Positions 7,664 through 17,256 are shown, counted from the first letter of the stretch. The stretch is DNA of 64,000 nt from Microlunatus kandeliicorticis (GCF_014137855.1 NZ_JACGWT010000007.1:1-64000); one strand, 5' to 3'. Program-made: numbers and translations. Notes: generated by a model from the letters alone, not told the origin.

Positions 7664-8275
7664 TCACGCCCAGCGGGCGGCGTCCTCCGGGGTGTCGATG
7701 TCGTCGGTCAGGGCCGGCTCCAGCGGCAGCCGCACGGTGGCCGGCAGCAGGGCGAGCAGGTCGCGGGCCCGCCCGCCGCTTCGGTCGCCGGCGTCGGCCA
7801 GCCGGCGCAGCGACTCCCCGCAGACCGCGAGCTGGAGCGGCTGGTCCCGGCCGTCGGCGTCCACCGCCAGGCAGGCGGTCGCCTCGACCGCGTGCAGCCG
7901 CTCGACCAGCGCCACCGCCGATCGACCGCCGGTCGGCAGGTCGCCCGGGACCACCACGACCAGGTCGGCGCCCTCGTCGCGGGCTGCGCGGACCCCGGTG
8001 ACCAGCGCGGCCGCCGGACCGCCGCCCGGAGGCTGCTCGCGGACGAACCGGAACCGACGTCCCGACCCGCTGGTCGCCCCGGTCGCTCCGGTGATCCCGG
8101 AGCCGCTGACCGCGAGGTCGCGCTCGGGCCCGACGATCACCACCAGCCAGTCAGCGGGCAGGTCGTCGAGGCAGCGCTCGAGCAGGGTCCGCCCGGCCCA
8201 CCGGTGCACGAGCTTGTCGGAGCCGAAGCGCCGGGAGGCACCGCCCGCCAGCACCACGCAGGCGACGCCGGTCAT
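7664..8275 (-). CDS. mobA: MobA-like molybdenum cofactor guanylyltransferase / NTP transferase
   Basis: A 203-residue nucleotidyltransferase of the MobA/GlmU fold. The nucleotide-binding signature VVLAGGASRRFGSDKL opens the protein and VVVVPGDLPTGG is the metal-binding aspartate region. MobA links GMP to molybdopterin. A MoaD/ThiS-like gene lies 45 kb away but no other molybdenum genes are close, so substrate specificity is inferred. It converges on gluconokinase with only 4 nt between stops. Confidence 0.8.
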   Translation of the reverse strand: MTGVACVVLAGGASRRFGSDKLVHRWAGRTLLERCLDDLPADWLVVIVGPERDLAVSGSGITGATGATSGSGRRFRFVREQPPGGGPAAALVTGVRAARDEGADLVVVVPGDLPTGGRSAVALVERLHAVEATACLAVDADGRDQPLQLAVCGESLRRLADAGDRSGGRARDLLALLPATVRLPLEPALTDDIDTPEDAARWA

Positions 8276-8302
8276 CGTGCCGGTCCCGCGATCAGGACGC
8301 GC

Positions 8303-8560
8303 TCAGAGGCCGCGGAGGAAGTCCGGGTCGTCGTCGGGGGTGCGCGGACGGCCGACCCGCTCGTTCTCGCGTCGCGACTCGGCGTTCGGGCGCCCGAAGA
8401 CCAGCCAGCAGACCGATCCGGCCAGCGGCAGGCAGATGATGGCGGTGGCCCACAGCCAGCGCGGCATCCGGCGGACGGCGTACGGCTCGGCCTGGGCGAC
8501 CTCCACGATGCAGTAGATCGCCAGCAGCACGATCATGATCACCGGGAGATACCTGCCCAT
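8303..8560 (-). CDS. small PLDc_N-type membrane protein
   Basis: An 85-residue protein with two membrane helices (VIMIVLLAIYCIVEVAQA and LWATAIICLPLAGSVCWLVF) and a charged tail. The RRMPRWLWATAII...GSVCWLVFGRP pattern is the PLDc_N domain common as a stand-alone actinobacterial protein of unknown role. A TAACCT box 6 nt before the ATG indicates leaderless transcription. Confidence 0.8.
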   Translation of the reverse strand: MGRYLPVIMIVLLAIYCIVEVAQAEPYAVRRMPRWLWATAIICLPLAGSVCWLVFGRPNAESRRENERVGRPRTPDDDPDFLRGL

Positions 8561-8701
8561 GAAAACAGGTTAAGCCCGGAGGGCAAGACCGCGCACGGGT
8601 TCGGTCGGACCCGTGGGGGCCGCCGCTCAGCCGTCCGTCAGGGCCGGCTGGGGGCTCGTCGGTCCCGGGCCGGGCCGCCGGCCCGCCCTAGGATGACGCG
8701 C

Positions 8702-9571
8702 ATGTCCGAGCGGCCCGCGTCCCCTGCCGACGCCGGGCCCGGGTCGGCGGTGCGCGACAACCACCCGTCGCTCGCCGAGCTCCGCGCCGTTGCCCAGCCG
8801 CCCAGTGTGGTCGGCCGCCGCAACTCCGAGCACTGGGCCGGCAGCTACCTGCGCCGCGGTTCGATCCACCTGACCCGCCTGCTGCTGCCCACGGGGATCA
8901 GCGCCAACGGCGTCACCTGGATGTTCATCGCCGTCGGGATCCTCGGGGCGCTGGTGCTGGTGCTGCCGGGTTGGTGGCCGTTCCTGGCCTGTGCGGTGCT
9001 GATCCAGCTGCACATCCTGATCGACTGCTCCGACGGTGAGGTCGCCCGCTGGCGCGACCAGCGCTCGGCCAGCGGCGTCTACATCGACCGGGTCGGGCAC
9101 TACCTCGTCGAGTCGCTGCTCCCGGTCTGCCTCGGCGTCCACCTCGACGGCGGGATCGCCGGACTGCACGACGGCCGGCTCGGCTGGACCACCATCGGCG
9201 CGCTGGTCGCGGTGGTGGTGATCCTCAAGAAGTCGTTCGGCGACCTGCTCCACGTGGCCCGCAACGCGCACGGCTGGACGAAGATGAGCGAGGACGCCGA
9301 GATCGCGGCACCCCGGTCGGCCGGACTGCGGTCGCTCCGCGGGATGCTGCGGTTCTTCCCGTTCTTCCGCGCCTTCGGGGCGATCGAGTTCTCGCTGATC
9401 CTGCTCGTGGTGGCGACCCTCGACCTGGTGCTCGGGCTCGCCGGTGCCGAACCGGCCGGCGCGCAGCGGGCGCTGCAGGTCTGGATGGTCGTCTGCATCC
9501 CGCTGGCGTTGCTCACCGCGGGCGGCTACCTGATCTCGATCCTCGCCTCGAGCCGGCTGCGCCAGCCCTGA
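8702..9571 (+). CDS. CDP-alcohol phosphatidyltransferase family protein
   Basis: A 289-residue integral membrane enzyme family that transfers a phosphatidyl or phospho-alcohol group from a CDP-activated donor. The signature begins DCSDGEVAR and, after eight residues, continues GVYIDRVGH. The first three family aspartates are present, but the position of the last aspartate is His. About six hydrophobic helices surround it, and a soluble N-terminus of 60 residues precedes them. ATG 8702 is chosen because TAGGAT lies 7 nt upstream (leaderless). The acceptor alcohol is unknown; a convergent GT2 glycosyltransferase suggests envelope work. Confidence 0.85.
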   Translation: MSERPASPADAGPGSAVRDNHPSLAELRAVAQPPSVVGRRNSEHWAGSYLRRGSIHLTRLLLPTGISANGVTWMFIAVGILGALVLVLPGWWPFLACAVLIQLHILIDCSDGEVARWRDQRSASGVYIDRVGHYLVESLLPVCLGVHLDGGIAGLHDGRLGWTTIGALVAVVVILKKSFGDLLHVARNAHGWTKMSEDAEIAAPRSAGLRSLRGMLRFFPFFRAFGAIEFSLILLVVATLDLVLGLAGAEPAGAQRALQVWMVVCIPLALLTAGGYLISILASSRLRQP

Positions 9572-9590
9572 GCGGCCCCGTCGCGGACGC

Positions 9591-10460
9591 TCAGATGATC
9601 GGCGGCTGACCGAGCCGGGTCAGCTCGGCCACCGTCCGCCACTTCATCGGCCGCCGCGGGCCCGGGTCGCCGCGCCAGCCCTCGCGCCAGCCGGCCACCC
9701 AGGTCTTGGTCGACTCCCAGTCGCCGCGGTTGCGCAGCAGCGAGATCGCCGTCCAGACCCCGACGTAGGCGGGCACCAGCGGGGCGGGCAGGTTCCGACG
9801 GGCCACCCAGACCCGGTTCCGGGCGTTGAGCCGCAGGTAGTAGGTGTGCCGCCCCGGCGCCGTCGCCGGGTGGTGGACGATGAGGTCGGCCTGGTACCAG
9901 GCGTCCCAGCCGTGGTCGCGGAGCTTCCAACACAGCTCGACGCCCTCGTGACCGAAGAAGAAGTTCTCCGGGAAGCCGCCGACCTCGTCCCAGGCCGACC
10001 GGCGGTAGAGGGTGACGCCCTCGGGGCAGGTGAATGCCGGCCCCGACCGGGCCGGGTCGCCGACGTGCGCGCGCGGCACCCAGCGACGCAGCGTGGTGCC
10101 GTCGACGTCGGCGATCCGCGGGGCGAGCAGCCCGAGCCGCGGCTGGGCGTCGAAGATCTCCATCGCGCGGCGCAGGAAGCTGCGGTCGCCGAGCCAGCCG
10201 TCGTCGTCGAGGAACATGAAGACCTCGCCGGTGGTCTGCGCGACGGCGAAGTTGCGACCGGCCGGGATGCCGAGGTTCTCGGTCAGCCCCATCGTCCGGA
10301 CGCCCTCGGGGATGCCCGTCGGCTCCCAGGCCTGGCCGAGCAGGAAGACCTCGAACGAGTCGTAGTCCTGGTCGAGGGCGCTGGTCAGACAGCGCCGGAG
10401 CTCACCCGGACGGTTGCCCATCGACATCACGACGACGCTCACCCGTGGTCGACCGGCCAT
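9591..10460 (-). CDS. family 2 glycosyltransferase
   Basis: A 289-residue GT-A glycosyltransferase. [19 protein letters not shown] is the nucleotide-binding start, [11 protein letters not shown] carries the DxD-like metal motif, and [19 protein letters not shown] is the acceptor-side ED-like region of GT2 rhamnosyl/galactosyl-type enzymes. No membrane anchor is obvious. A TACGCT box 6 nt before the ATG suggests leaderless expression. The likely role is cell-wall or exopolysaccharide glycosylation. Confidence 0.88.
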   Translation of the reverse strand: MAGRPRVSVVVMSMGNRPGELRRCLTSALDQDYDSFEVFLLGQAWEPTGIPEGVRTMGLTENLGIPAGRNFAVAQTTGEVFMFLDDDGWLGDRSFLRRAMEIFDAQPRLGLLAPRIADVDGTTLRRWVPRAHVGDPARSGPAFTCPEGVTLYRRSAWDEVGGFPENFFFGHEGVELCWKLRDHGWDAWYQADLIVHHPATAPGRHTYYLRLNARNRVWVARRNLPAPLVPAYVGVWTAISLLRNRGDWESTKTWVAGWREGWRGDPGPRRPMKWRTVAELTRLGQPPII

Positions 10461-10505
10461 CCGGACAGCGTACGAGACCGGCCGTCCCCTGCGAGGATGC
10501 GCGCT

Positions 10506-11588
10506 GTGGAGCCGCTGAACCGAGACGACCCGCGCGGCTGGGTGTCCTGGGCCATCGCCCGGGTCGAGGCCGACGCCAACCGGAGCGCCGACACCCACCT
10601 GCACCCGTTCCCGCTGCCCGCGGCCTGGGGGGTCGACCTCTACCTCAAGGACGAGTCGGTGCACCCGACCGGCAGCCTCAAGCACCGGCTGGCCCGCTCG
10701 CTGGTGCTCTACGGGCTGTGCAACGGCTGGATCGGGCCGCACACCCTGCTGGTGGACGCCTCGTCCGGGTCGACCGCGGTCAGCGAGGCCTATTTCGCCC
10801 GGCTGCTCGGGCTGTCGTTCGTCGCGGTGATGCCGGCCAGCACCGTGCCGGAGAAGTGCGAGCTGATCCGGTTCCAGGGCGGCCGCTGCCACCTGGTCGA
10901 CGACCCGACCACGATCTACGACGTGGCCGCCGGGCTGGCCGACTGCGAGGACGGTTTCTTCCTCGACCAGTTCACCTACGCCGAGCGGGCCACCGACTGG
11001 CGCGGCAACAACAACATCGCCGAGTCGATGTTCGCCCAGCTGAGCCGCGAACCGCACCCGGTGCCGCGCTGGATCGTGGTCGGCGCGGGCACAGGCGGCA
11101 CCAGCGCGACCATCGGCCGCTACCTGCGCTACCGGCGGCTGCACACCAAGCTCTGCGTGGTCGACCCGGAGAACTCGGCCTTCTACGCCTCGTGGACGAC
11201 CGGCGACCCGACCGTCCGCGCGTCCGGGTCGCGGATCGAGGGGATCGGACGGCCGCGGGTCGAGCCGAGCTGGGTGCCGACCCTGGTCGACCGGATGATC
11301 CCGGTGCCCGATGCCGCCTCGATCGCCGCGATGCGCCGCGGCAGCGCGCTGCTCGGACGACGGGTCGGCGGCTCGACCGGGACCAACCTGTGGGGGGCGT
11401 TCACCCTGATCGCCGAGCTGGTCGCCGAGGGAAGGCGGGGGAGCGTGGCCACCCTGATCTGCGACGACGGCCACCGCTACGACCACACCTACTACGACGA
11501 CGGCTGGCTGGCCGAGCGCTCGCTCGACCTCGCGCCGCACGACGCGGTGCTCGACGAGTTCCTGGCCACGGGCCGCTGGACGGGTTGA
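10506..11588 (+). CDS. PLP-dependent cysteine synthase-fold enzyme, Cds1-like
   Basis: A 360-residue fold-type II PLP enzyme. The lysine sits in [10 protein letters not shown] (usually SxKxR), with [13 protein letters not shown] as the substrate loop and [13 protein letters not shown] as the phosphate-binding glycine loop. The whole resembles the mycobacterial L-cysteine desulfhydrase Cds1 group, which releases sulfide from cysteine, rather than biosynthetic CysK. GTG 10506 is preferred because a GAGGAT box lies 7 nt before it; ATG 10497 is an alternative. No sulfur genes adjoin, so the substrate is inferred. Confidence 0.8.
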   Translation: MEPLNRDDPRGWVSWAIARVEADANRSADTHLHPFPLPAAWGVDLYLKDESVHPTGSLKHRLARSLVLYGLCNGWIGPHTLLVDASSGSTAVSEAYFARLLGLSFVAVMPASTVPEKCELIRFQGGRCHLVDDPTTIYDVAAGLADCEDGFFLDQFTYAERATDWRGNNNIAESMFAQLSREPHPVPRWIVVGAGTGGTSATIGRYLRYRRLHTKLCVVDPENSAFYASWTTGDPTVRASGSRIEGIGRPRVEPSWVPTLVDRMIPVPDAASIAAMRRGSALLGRRVGGSTGTNLWGAFTLIAELVAEGRRGSVATLICDDGHRYDHTYYDDGWLAERSLDLAPHDAVLDEFLATGRWTG

Positions 11589-11672
11589 GTCCCGACCGCC
11601 TGGACGGAGTGCGAGGTCGGCCTCAGGCGCCGGCGGGTCAGAGGCGCTGGTCGGGTCAGGGGTGCTGGCGGG

Positions 11673-12194
11673 TCAGGGGCGGGCGAGCTCGGCGCGGACC
11701 CGGTCGGCGACCGCGGCCGGGTCGAGAGCGGTGGTGTCGATCACGGTGGTCTCCCGGGCCAGCCAGCCCAGCGCGGCCTCGTAGTCGGCCCGGCGCTCGC
11801 GCCGCCAGCCGCCGGCGTGCGGTTCGACCTCGTCGGCGGCGATCCGCCGCTCGTGCTCGGCGGCGTCGACGTGCAGGGTGAAGGCCCGCACCCGCTGGCC
11901 CGCCGCGGTCAGCCCGGCGCGCAGCTCGCTCCAGTAGGCCTCGACCACCACGGTCTGCGGGACGACCACCGGCCTCTCCCGCTGGCGGGCCACCGCGGCC
12001 ACGGCGGCCACGCTGACCGCCCGCCAGGCCGGCCAGTCCTGGAAGTCGGGCACCGGGCAGGCCCGCTCGAGCGCGTGCCGGAGCATCAGCCCCACCCTCT
12101 CGGTGTCGAACAGGCCCCAGGTCCCGTCCGCGGTGAGCAGGCCGGCGGTCGTCGTCTTGCCCGCGCCGAACGGTCCGTTGAGCCACACGATCAC
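11673..12194 (-). CDS. TmrB-like AAA-type nucleoside kinase fold ATPase
   Basis: About 173 residues starting VIVWLNGPFGAGKTTTAGLL, a P-loop start typical of tunicamycin-resistance protein TmrB and related small kinases. VVVPQTVVVEAYW follows, and the family's EVEPHAGGWRRER lid region lies near residue 130. TmrB-type proteins bind or modify nucleoside antibiotics, but most homologues are uncharacterised. GTG 12194 is preferred over GTG 12209 because it gives the family's canonical N-terminus and sits 7 nt after a GAGACT box. Confidence 0.75.
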   Translation of the reverse strand: MIVWLNGPFGAGKTTTAGLLTADGTWGLFDTERVGLMLRHALERACPVPDFQDWPAWRAVSVAAVAAVARQRERPVVVPQTVVVEAYWSELRAGLTAAGQRVRAFTLHVDAAEHERRIAADEVEPHAGGWRRERRADYEAALGWLARETTVIDTTALDPAAVADRVRAELARP

Positions 12195-12230
12195 GGTGCT
12201 CAGTCTCACAACAGGTCCGCGCCCGCGTGT

Positions 12231-12248
12231 TTGTTCCGGCGTTCACAA
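12231..12248 (+). promoter_or_regulatory. Rex operator (ROP), one half degenerate
   Basis: TTGTTCCGGCGTTCACAA carries a perfect right half (TTCACAA) and a partly matching left half against the known Rex consensus TTGTGAA-N4-TTCACAA. It lies just upstream of a TACAGT -10 box at 12255-12260 in front of rex, as expected for NADH-responsive autoregulation. Confidence 0.7.
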
Positions 12249-12254
12249 GCTCAC

Positions 12255-12260
12255 TACAGT
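12255..12260 (+). promoter_or_regulatory. -10 box of the rex-hem operon (TACAGT)
   Basis: A TANNNT box directly downstream of the Rex operator. Transcription would start near 12267, about 45 nt before the rex ATG. Confidence 0.55.
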
Positions 12261-12310
12261 GGGGATGTTTGCGTCCCGGGCCAGCCGACCCGGAGGAGGG
12301 AGGCCGCCGG

Positions 12311-13063
12311 ATGTCGTCCGCGCTGGTGGGCCCCCAGACCGCGAAACGGGCCAGCGCGAAGCGGGCCGCCAAGGAGTCGCGTCCGGCCCGGAGCGTCCCG
12401 GAGGCCACCGTCGCCCGGCTGCCCGTCTATCTGCACGCACTGACCGCGCTCGCCGACACCGGCGTCCGCACGGTGAGCAGCGGCGACCTGGCCCGGGCGG
12501 CCGGGGTCAAGCCGGCCCAGCTCCGCAAGGACCTGTCGCACCTCGGCTCCTACGGCACCCGCGGCGTCGGCTACGACGTGGTCAACCTGGCCGCGCAGAT
12601 CGGGCTCCGGGTCGGGGACAGCCAGCCGTGGCCGGTGATCATCGTCGGGCTCGGCAACCTGGGCCGGGCGCTGGCCAACTACGCGGGCTTCCGGTCCCGC
12701 GGCTTCCCGGTGGTCGCCCTGGTCGACGCCGCGCCCGAGGTGGTGGGCGGCCGGATCGAGGGTCTGCCGATCACCTCGATCGACGACCTCGACGCCACCG
12801 TGGCCGCCACCGGCGCCACCATCGCGGTGATCGCGACCCCCGCCGAGGCGGCGCAGCGGGTCTGCGACCAGCTGGTCGCGGCCGGGATCACCAGCATCCT
12901 CAACTTCGCCGCCACCGTGCTGACCGTGCCCTCCTGGGTGCGGGTGCGGAAGGTCGACGTCGGCCAGGAGATGCAGATCCTGGCCTACCACGAGCAGCGG
13001 AAGGGGCCGGCCGGGCTGCCCGGCGCACCCGCCGTCGCCCACTTCGCCGAAGGAGAGTCGTGA
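12311..13063 (+). CDS. rex: redox-sensing transcriptional repressor Rex
   Basis: A 250-residue repressor that reads the NADH/NAD+ ratio. The N-terminal winged helix contains TVSSGDLARAAGVKPAQLRK and KDLSHLGSYGTRGVGY. The Rossmann domain follows with VIIVGLGNLGRALANY and the dinucleotide acidic residue in VALVDA. The N-terminus is about 40 residues longer than that of minimal Rex. ATG 12311 follows a GGAGG site. It overlaps hemA by 4 nt (GTGA), the rex-hemA-hemC order known from streptomycetes, so haem synthesis should respond to redox state. Confidence 0.95.
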   Translation: MSSALVGPQTAKRASAKRAAKESRPARSVPEATVARLPVYLHALTALADTGVRTVSSGDLARAAGVKPAQLRKDLSHLGSYGTRGVGYDVVNLAAQIGLRVGDSQPWPVIIVGLGNLGRALANYAGFRSRGFPVVALVDAAPEVVGGRIEGLPITSIDDLDATVAATGATIAVIATPAEAAQRVCDQLVAAGITSILNFAATVLTVPSWVRVRKVDVGQEMQILAYHEQRKGPAGLPGAPAVAHFAEGES

Positions 13064-14343
13064 GCATTCTGGCGGTCAGCGTCTCGCACCGGACGACCGG
13101 TATGGACGTCCTGTCGCAGGTCGCGATGGACGCCGACGTCGCCGGCAAGCTGGCGCTCGAGCTGACCGGGTCCGAACACGTCGACGAGGCGGTCGTCCTC
13201 TCCACCTGCAACCGGACCGAGCTCTACACCGCGGTCAGCCGGTTCCACGGCGGGCTCGACGACGTCACCCGTGCGCTCGCCGAGGTCAGCGGGCTCGACC
13301 CCGCCACCGTCACCCGCAGCTGCGCCGTCTACTTCGACGAGGGTGCGGTCGCGCACGCCTTCGACGTCGCCGCCGGGCTCGACTCGCTGGTGGTCGGGGA
13401 GAGCCAGATCCTCGGCCAGGTGCGGACCGCGCTGATCCAGGCGCAGCAGGCCGGCACCGTCGGGCCGGTGCTCAACGCGCTCTTCCAGCAGGGGATCCGG
13501 GTCGGCAAGCGGGTGCAGACCGAGACCCGGATCGGGACCGCCGGACGTTCGCTGGTCACCGCCGCCCTGGCCGAGCTGGTCGCCGAGATCGGCCCGCTCG
13601 ACGGGCTCCGGGTGACCGTGGTCGGCGCCGGCGCGATGGCCGGGCTGGCCGCCCGGACCGTGCACCGCGACGGCGCCGTGCTGACCTGTCTCAACCGCAC
13701 CACCGATAAGGCCGAGCGGCTCGCCCAGGCGGTCGGCGGACGCGGGCTCCCGCTCGGCGCGCTGCCCGAGGTGCTCGCCGACACCGACGTGGTGATCACC
13801 TGCACCGGCGCCCGCCACCAACTGCTCTCGGCCGCCGACCTCGACGGCACCCCGGTCCGCGGGGTGATCGACCTCGCGCTGCCCGCCGACGTGGACGGCG
13901 GCGTCGGGGCCCGGCTGCCGCTGGTCAATCTGGCCCGGCTGCTGACCGCCGGCACCGCCGGCAGCGACGCCACCGCGCCGGCCGCCGAGGTCGAGGCGGC
14001 CCGCACCCTGGTCGAGGGCGAGGTCCGCGACTTCCTCGGGATGCGTCGCGCGGCCCAGGTCGCGCCCACCGTGGTCGCCCTCCGGACGATGGCCTCCGAG
14101 GTGGTGGCGGCCGAGATGGCCCGGCTCGACGCCCGGTTGCCGCAGCTCGGCGGCCGGGAGCGCGAGGAGGTCGGCCGCACCGTCCGCCGGGTGGTGGAGA
14201 AGCTGCTGCACCAGCCGACGGTGCGGATCCAGGAGCACGCCGCGGACCCCGGCGCGATGGACTACGCGGCGGCGCTGCGCGAGCTGTTCGCGCTCGACCC
14301 GCAGACGGTGGCCGCGGTGCTGTCGCCCGACGTGCACCGGTGA
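13060..14343 (+). CDS. hemA: glutamyl-tRNA reductase
   Basis: A 427-residue enzyme for the first committed step of C5 haem synthesis, reducing glutamyl-tRNA to glutamate-1-semialdehyde. VVLSTCNRTELY carries the catalytic Cys, SLVVGESQILGQVR is the substrate-recognition stretch, VTVVGAGAMAGLAA is the NADPH Rossmann loop, and a C-terminal dimerisation helix region follows. The GTG start overlaps the rex stop, and the stop overlaps the hemC start (GTGA), so translation is coupled. Confidence 0.97.
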   Translation: MSILAVSVSHRTTGMDVLSQVAMDADVAGKLALELTGSEHVDEAVVLSTCNRTELYTAVSRFHGGLDDVTRALAEVSGLDPATVTRSCAVYFDEGAVAHAFDVAAGLDSLVVGESQILGQVRTALIQAQQAGTVGPVLNALFQQGIRVGKRVQTETRIGTAGRSLVTAALAELVAEIGPLDGLRVTVVGAGAMAGLAARTVHRDGAVLTCLNRTTDKAERLAQAVGGRGLPLGALPEVLADTDVVITCTGARHQLLSAADLDGTPVRGVIDLALPADVDGGVGARLPLVNLARLLTAGTAGSDATAPAAEVEAARTLVEGEVRDFLGMRRAAQVAPTVVALRTMASEVVAAEMARLDARLPQLGGREREEVGRTVRRVVEKLLHQPTVRIQEHAADPGAMDYAAALRELFALDPQTVAAVLSPDVHR

Positions 14344-15437
14344 CCGGCGCCCCCCGGACGATCCGGATCGGCGCCCGGCGCTCGCCGCTGGCCCGGGCCC
14401 AGGCCGAGCTGGTCGCCGCCCGGTTGGAGGCCCTCGGCCACCCGACCCGCTACGTCCCGATCGTCACCCACGGCGACACCGACCGGCGCGAGCTGACCCA
14501 GATCGGCGGCACCGGGGTGTTCACCAGCGCGGTCCGCGACGCGCTGCTGGCCGGCGAGGTCGACGTCGGCGTCCACTCGCTCAAGGACCTGCCCACCGCG
14601 CCCGCCGACGGCCTCCGGCTGGCCGCCGTGCTCGAGCGTGAGGACACCCGCGACGTGCTGGTCGGGCTGCGGCTCGACGACCTGCGCGACGGGACGACGC
14701 TCGGCACCGGTGCGCCGCGCCGGGCCGTCCAGCTGCACGACCTGGCCGGCCGCCGCGACGCCGCCGTCCGGGTGCTCCCGGTCCGCGGCAACGTGGACAC
14801 CCGGATCGGGCTGATCCTGCAGGGCCGGGTGGACGCCGTGGTGCTGGCCGCCGCCGGGCTGCGGCGGCTGGGCCGGCTGCCGTCCGGGGAGCTGCCGGCG
14901 GACGGCGTGGTCGAGGTCGCCGGACTGCCCGCGCAGCTGCTCGGGCACGACGTGATGCTGCCGGCGCCGGGGCAGGGGGCGATCGGCTGCGAGATCGCCG
15001 AGCGGCTCGACCCCGCGCTGGCCCAGGCGATCGGACGGCTCGACCACCCGTTGACCAGGATCGAGACCACGGCCGAGCGGGCCTTCCTGCGCGAGCTCGA
15101 GGCCGGCTGCACCGCGCCGGTCGGCGTCAGGGCGACGGTCACCGGGCCGACGACGTACCCCAGAGGTGACGAACCAACGGACGGGGGCGGTGACCTTGTC
15201 AAATCTGTCCGTGATACAACCGCCGATTTGACTCTGCGTGCCGTTGTTGGCAAAACCATAGGAGACACATTCGACGAACCGACCGAGGGCAGTCCTTCGA
15301 CTCAACGGGACCCGGCTTGGCCTTCCACCACGCCGGAGCTGATCAACACCGAGGTGATCAGGATCGAAGGGCACGGATCATCGTCCGCTGCCGCCGACGT
15401 GGGGAGACGTCTGGCTCGGCTGGCACTGTCGCAGTGA
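14340..15437 (+). CDS. hemC: hydroxymethylbilane synthase with enlarged C-terminal domain
   Basis: A 365-residue porphobilinogen deaminase, about 50 residues longer than usual. The N-terminal and central domains are standard: IGARRSPLARAQAELVAARL, GVHSLKDLPT, and the dipyrromethane-carrying Cys in ELEAGCTAPVG. After residue 270 the C-terminal domain is interrupted by two extra segments, one around TYPRGDEPTDGGGDLVKSV and one around GDTFDEPTEGSPSTQRDPAW. The DNA there (about 15170-15400) is clearly richer in A/T than its neighbours. The final RRLARLALSQ helix is intact. Function is probably kept. Confidence 0.95.
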   Translation: MTGAPRTIRIGARRSPLARAQAELVAARLEALGHPTRYVPIVTHGDTDRRELTQIGGTGVFTSAVRDALLAGEVDVGVHSLKDLPTAPADGLRLAAVLEREDTRDVLVGLRLDDLRDGTTLGTGAPRRAVQLHDLAGRRDAAVRVLPVRGNVDTRIGLILQGRVDAVVLAAAGLRRLGRLPSGELPADGVVEVAGLPAQLLGHDVMLPAPGQGAIGCEIAERLDPALAQAIGRLDHPLTRIETTAERAFLRELEAGCTAPVGVRATVTGPTTYPRGDEPTDGGGDLVKSVRDTTADLTLRAVVGKTIGDTFDEPTEGSPSTQRDPAWPSTTPELINTEVIRIEGHGSSSAAADVGRRLARLALSQ

Positions 15438-15552
15438 GTCGACCGGAAAGCATGCACGTCTGCGAGCCCGACCGGAGACCCTGGCCGGGATCGCGTTCCA
15501 CGGGTCACAGACACTGACCCGGCCGCTCAGAACAGAACGTGAGATCTCACCC

Positions 15553-17223
15553 GTGAGCACTACTGCTGCCCGCAAGTCCCGATCCTCCTCAACCTCAGCC
15601 CGGACCTCCACTCCCGTCACTCCGGCCGGCCGCGGCCGGGTCATCTTCGTCGGTACCGGACCCGGCGATCCCGATCTCCTCACCCTCGGCGCGATCGCGG
15701 CGCTGGCCGAGGCGAACGCGGTCATCCTCGACAGCGACGGCCAGAACGAGATCCTCGGCCATCCGGCGATCACCCTCGCCGAGGGGGCCGAGGTGGCCTG
15801 CCTCGGTCTGTCCGAGGCCGGCAAGCCGCTGACCCCGTCGGCGCGCGCCAAGGTCGTCATCAAGCACGCCCAGGCCGGCGCGCGGGTGGTCCGGCTGGTC
15901 ACCGGCGACCCGTTCCTCGACAGCGCGGTCTCCGACGAGGCGGCCGCCTGCGTCCGGGGCGGCATCGACTTCGAGGTGGTGCCGGGTGTCTCCAGCCTCA
16001 CCGCGGTCCCGGAGTACGCCGGCATCGCGCTCAACAACGCGGGCGGCGTGCACTTCGTCTCGGTGACCGAGGGCCGCTTCGCCCGGAGCAGCTCGGCCGA
16101 GTGGGCCTCGGCGGCGACGCTGGTGGTCAGCACCCGGGTCGGGATGGTGGCCGACTTCGTCGACGTCGCGCTGGCCGTCGGCCGGTCCGGTGACGACCCG
16201 GTGCTGGTCACCTTCCACGGCGGCAGCACCGAGCAGACCTCGGTGGCCACCCGTCTCGACGACCTGGTCGGCACGGTCAAGGCCGTCAAGGCCCCGGCCG
16301 TCGACCTCGTCCACATCACCGTCGGTGCCGCGGTCGAGCACCGCGAGGAGCTCAGCTGGTACGAGACCAAGCCGCTCTTCGGCTGGCGGGTGCTGGTGCC
16401 GCGGACCAAGGACCAGGCGGCCTCGCTGGCCGCCCGGCTGCGGACCTACGGCGCGCACAGCGACGAGGTGCCGACCATCTCGGTCGAGCCGCCGCGGAGC
16501 CCGATGCAGATGGACAAGGCCGTCCGCGGCCTGGTCGAGGGCCGCTTCGAGTGGGTGGCCTTCACCTCGGTGAACGCGATCAAGGCCGTCCGGGAGAAGT
16601 TCGAGGAGTACGGGCTCGACGCCCGGGCCTTCTCGGGGCTCAAGGTGGCCGCGGTCGGCGAGCAGACCGCGCACGCGCTCCAGGCCTGGGGGATCGAGCC
16701 CGACCTGGTGCCCTCGGGTGAGCAGTCGGCGGCCGGGCTGGCCGCCGAGTGGCCGCCCTACGACGAGGTGCTGGACCCGATCAACCGGGTCTTCCTGCCC
16801 CGCGCGGACATCGCCACCGAGACGCTGGCCGCCGGGCTGATCGAGCTCGGCTGGGAGGTCGAGGACGTCACGGCCTACCGGACCGTCCGGGCCGCCCCGC
16901 CGCCCGCGCCGGTCCGCGAGGCGATCAAGACCGGCAAGTTCGACGCGGTCGTGTTCACCTCGTCCTCGACCGTGCGCAACCTGGTCGGGATCGCCGGCAA
17001 GCCGCACACCTCGACGGTGATCGCGGCCATCGGGCCGGCCACCGCCAAGACCTGCGAGGAGCACGGGCTCCGGGTCGACGTCATCGCGGCCAAGCCGTCG
17101 GTGCTGGCCCTGGCCGACGGCCTGGCCGGGTTCGCCGCCGAGCGCCGGGACGCGATGCTCGCGGCCGGTGAGCCGGTGTCCAAGCCGTCGCAGCGCAAGA
17201 CCCCGGTCCGCCGGCGGAGCTGA
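15553..17223 (+). CDS. hemD: fused uroporphyrinogen-III C-methyltransferase / uroporphyrinogen-III synthase
   Basis: A 556-residue bifunctional protein. The first half is a tetrapyrrole methylase fold: RVIFVGTGPGDPDLLTLGAI, then VVRLVTGDPFLDS and VVPGVSSLTAVPEYAGI. The second half, from about residue 275 (GWRVLVPRTKDQAASLAARL), is uroporphyrinogen-III synthase, ending with FDAVVFTSSSTVRNL. This fusion is common in actinobacteria. A Ser/Thr-rich head and a basic tail (KTPVRRRS) flank the domains. It follows hemC after 115 nt, with GTG 15553 as start. Confidence 0.93.
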   Translation: MSTTAARKSRSSSTSARTSTPVTPAGRGRVIFVGTGPGDPDLLTLGAIAALAEANAVILDSDGQNEILGHPAITLAEGAEVACLGLSEAGKPLTPSARAKVVIKHAQAGARVVRLVTGDPFLDSAVSDEAAACVRGGIDFEVVPGVSSLTAVPEYAGIALNNAGGVHFVSVTEGRFARSSSAEWASAATLVVSTRVGMVADFVDVALAVGRSGDDPVLVTFHGGSTEQTSVATRLDDLVGTVKAVKAPAVDLVHITVGAAVEHREELSWYETKPLFGWRVLVPRTKDQAASLAARLRTYGAHSDEVPTISVEPPRSPMQMDKAVRGLVEGRFEWVAFTSVNAIKAVREKFEEYGLDARAFSGLKVAAVGEQTAHALQAWGIEPDLVPSGEQSAAGLAAEWPPYDEVLDPINRVFLPRADIATETLAAGLIELGWEVEDVTAYRTVRAAPPPAPVREAIKTGKFDAVVFTSSSTVRNLVGIAGKPHTSTVIAAIGPATAKTCEEHGLRVDVIAAKPSVLALADGLAGFAAERRDAMLAAGEPVSKPSQRKTPVRRRS

Positions 17224-17256
17224 CCGGGACGAGCTGACCGGACGACGCACGACCCT

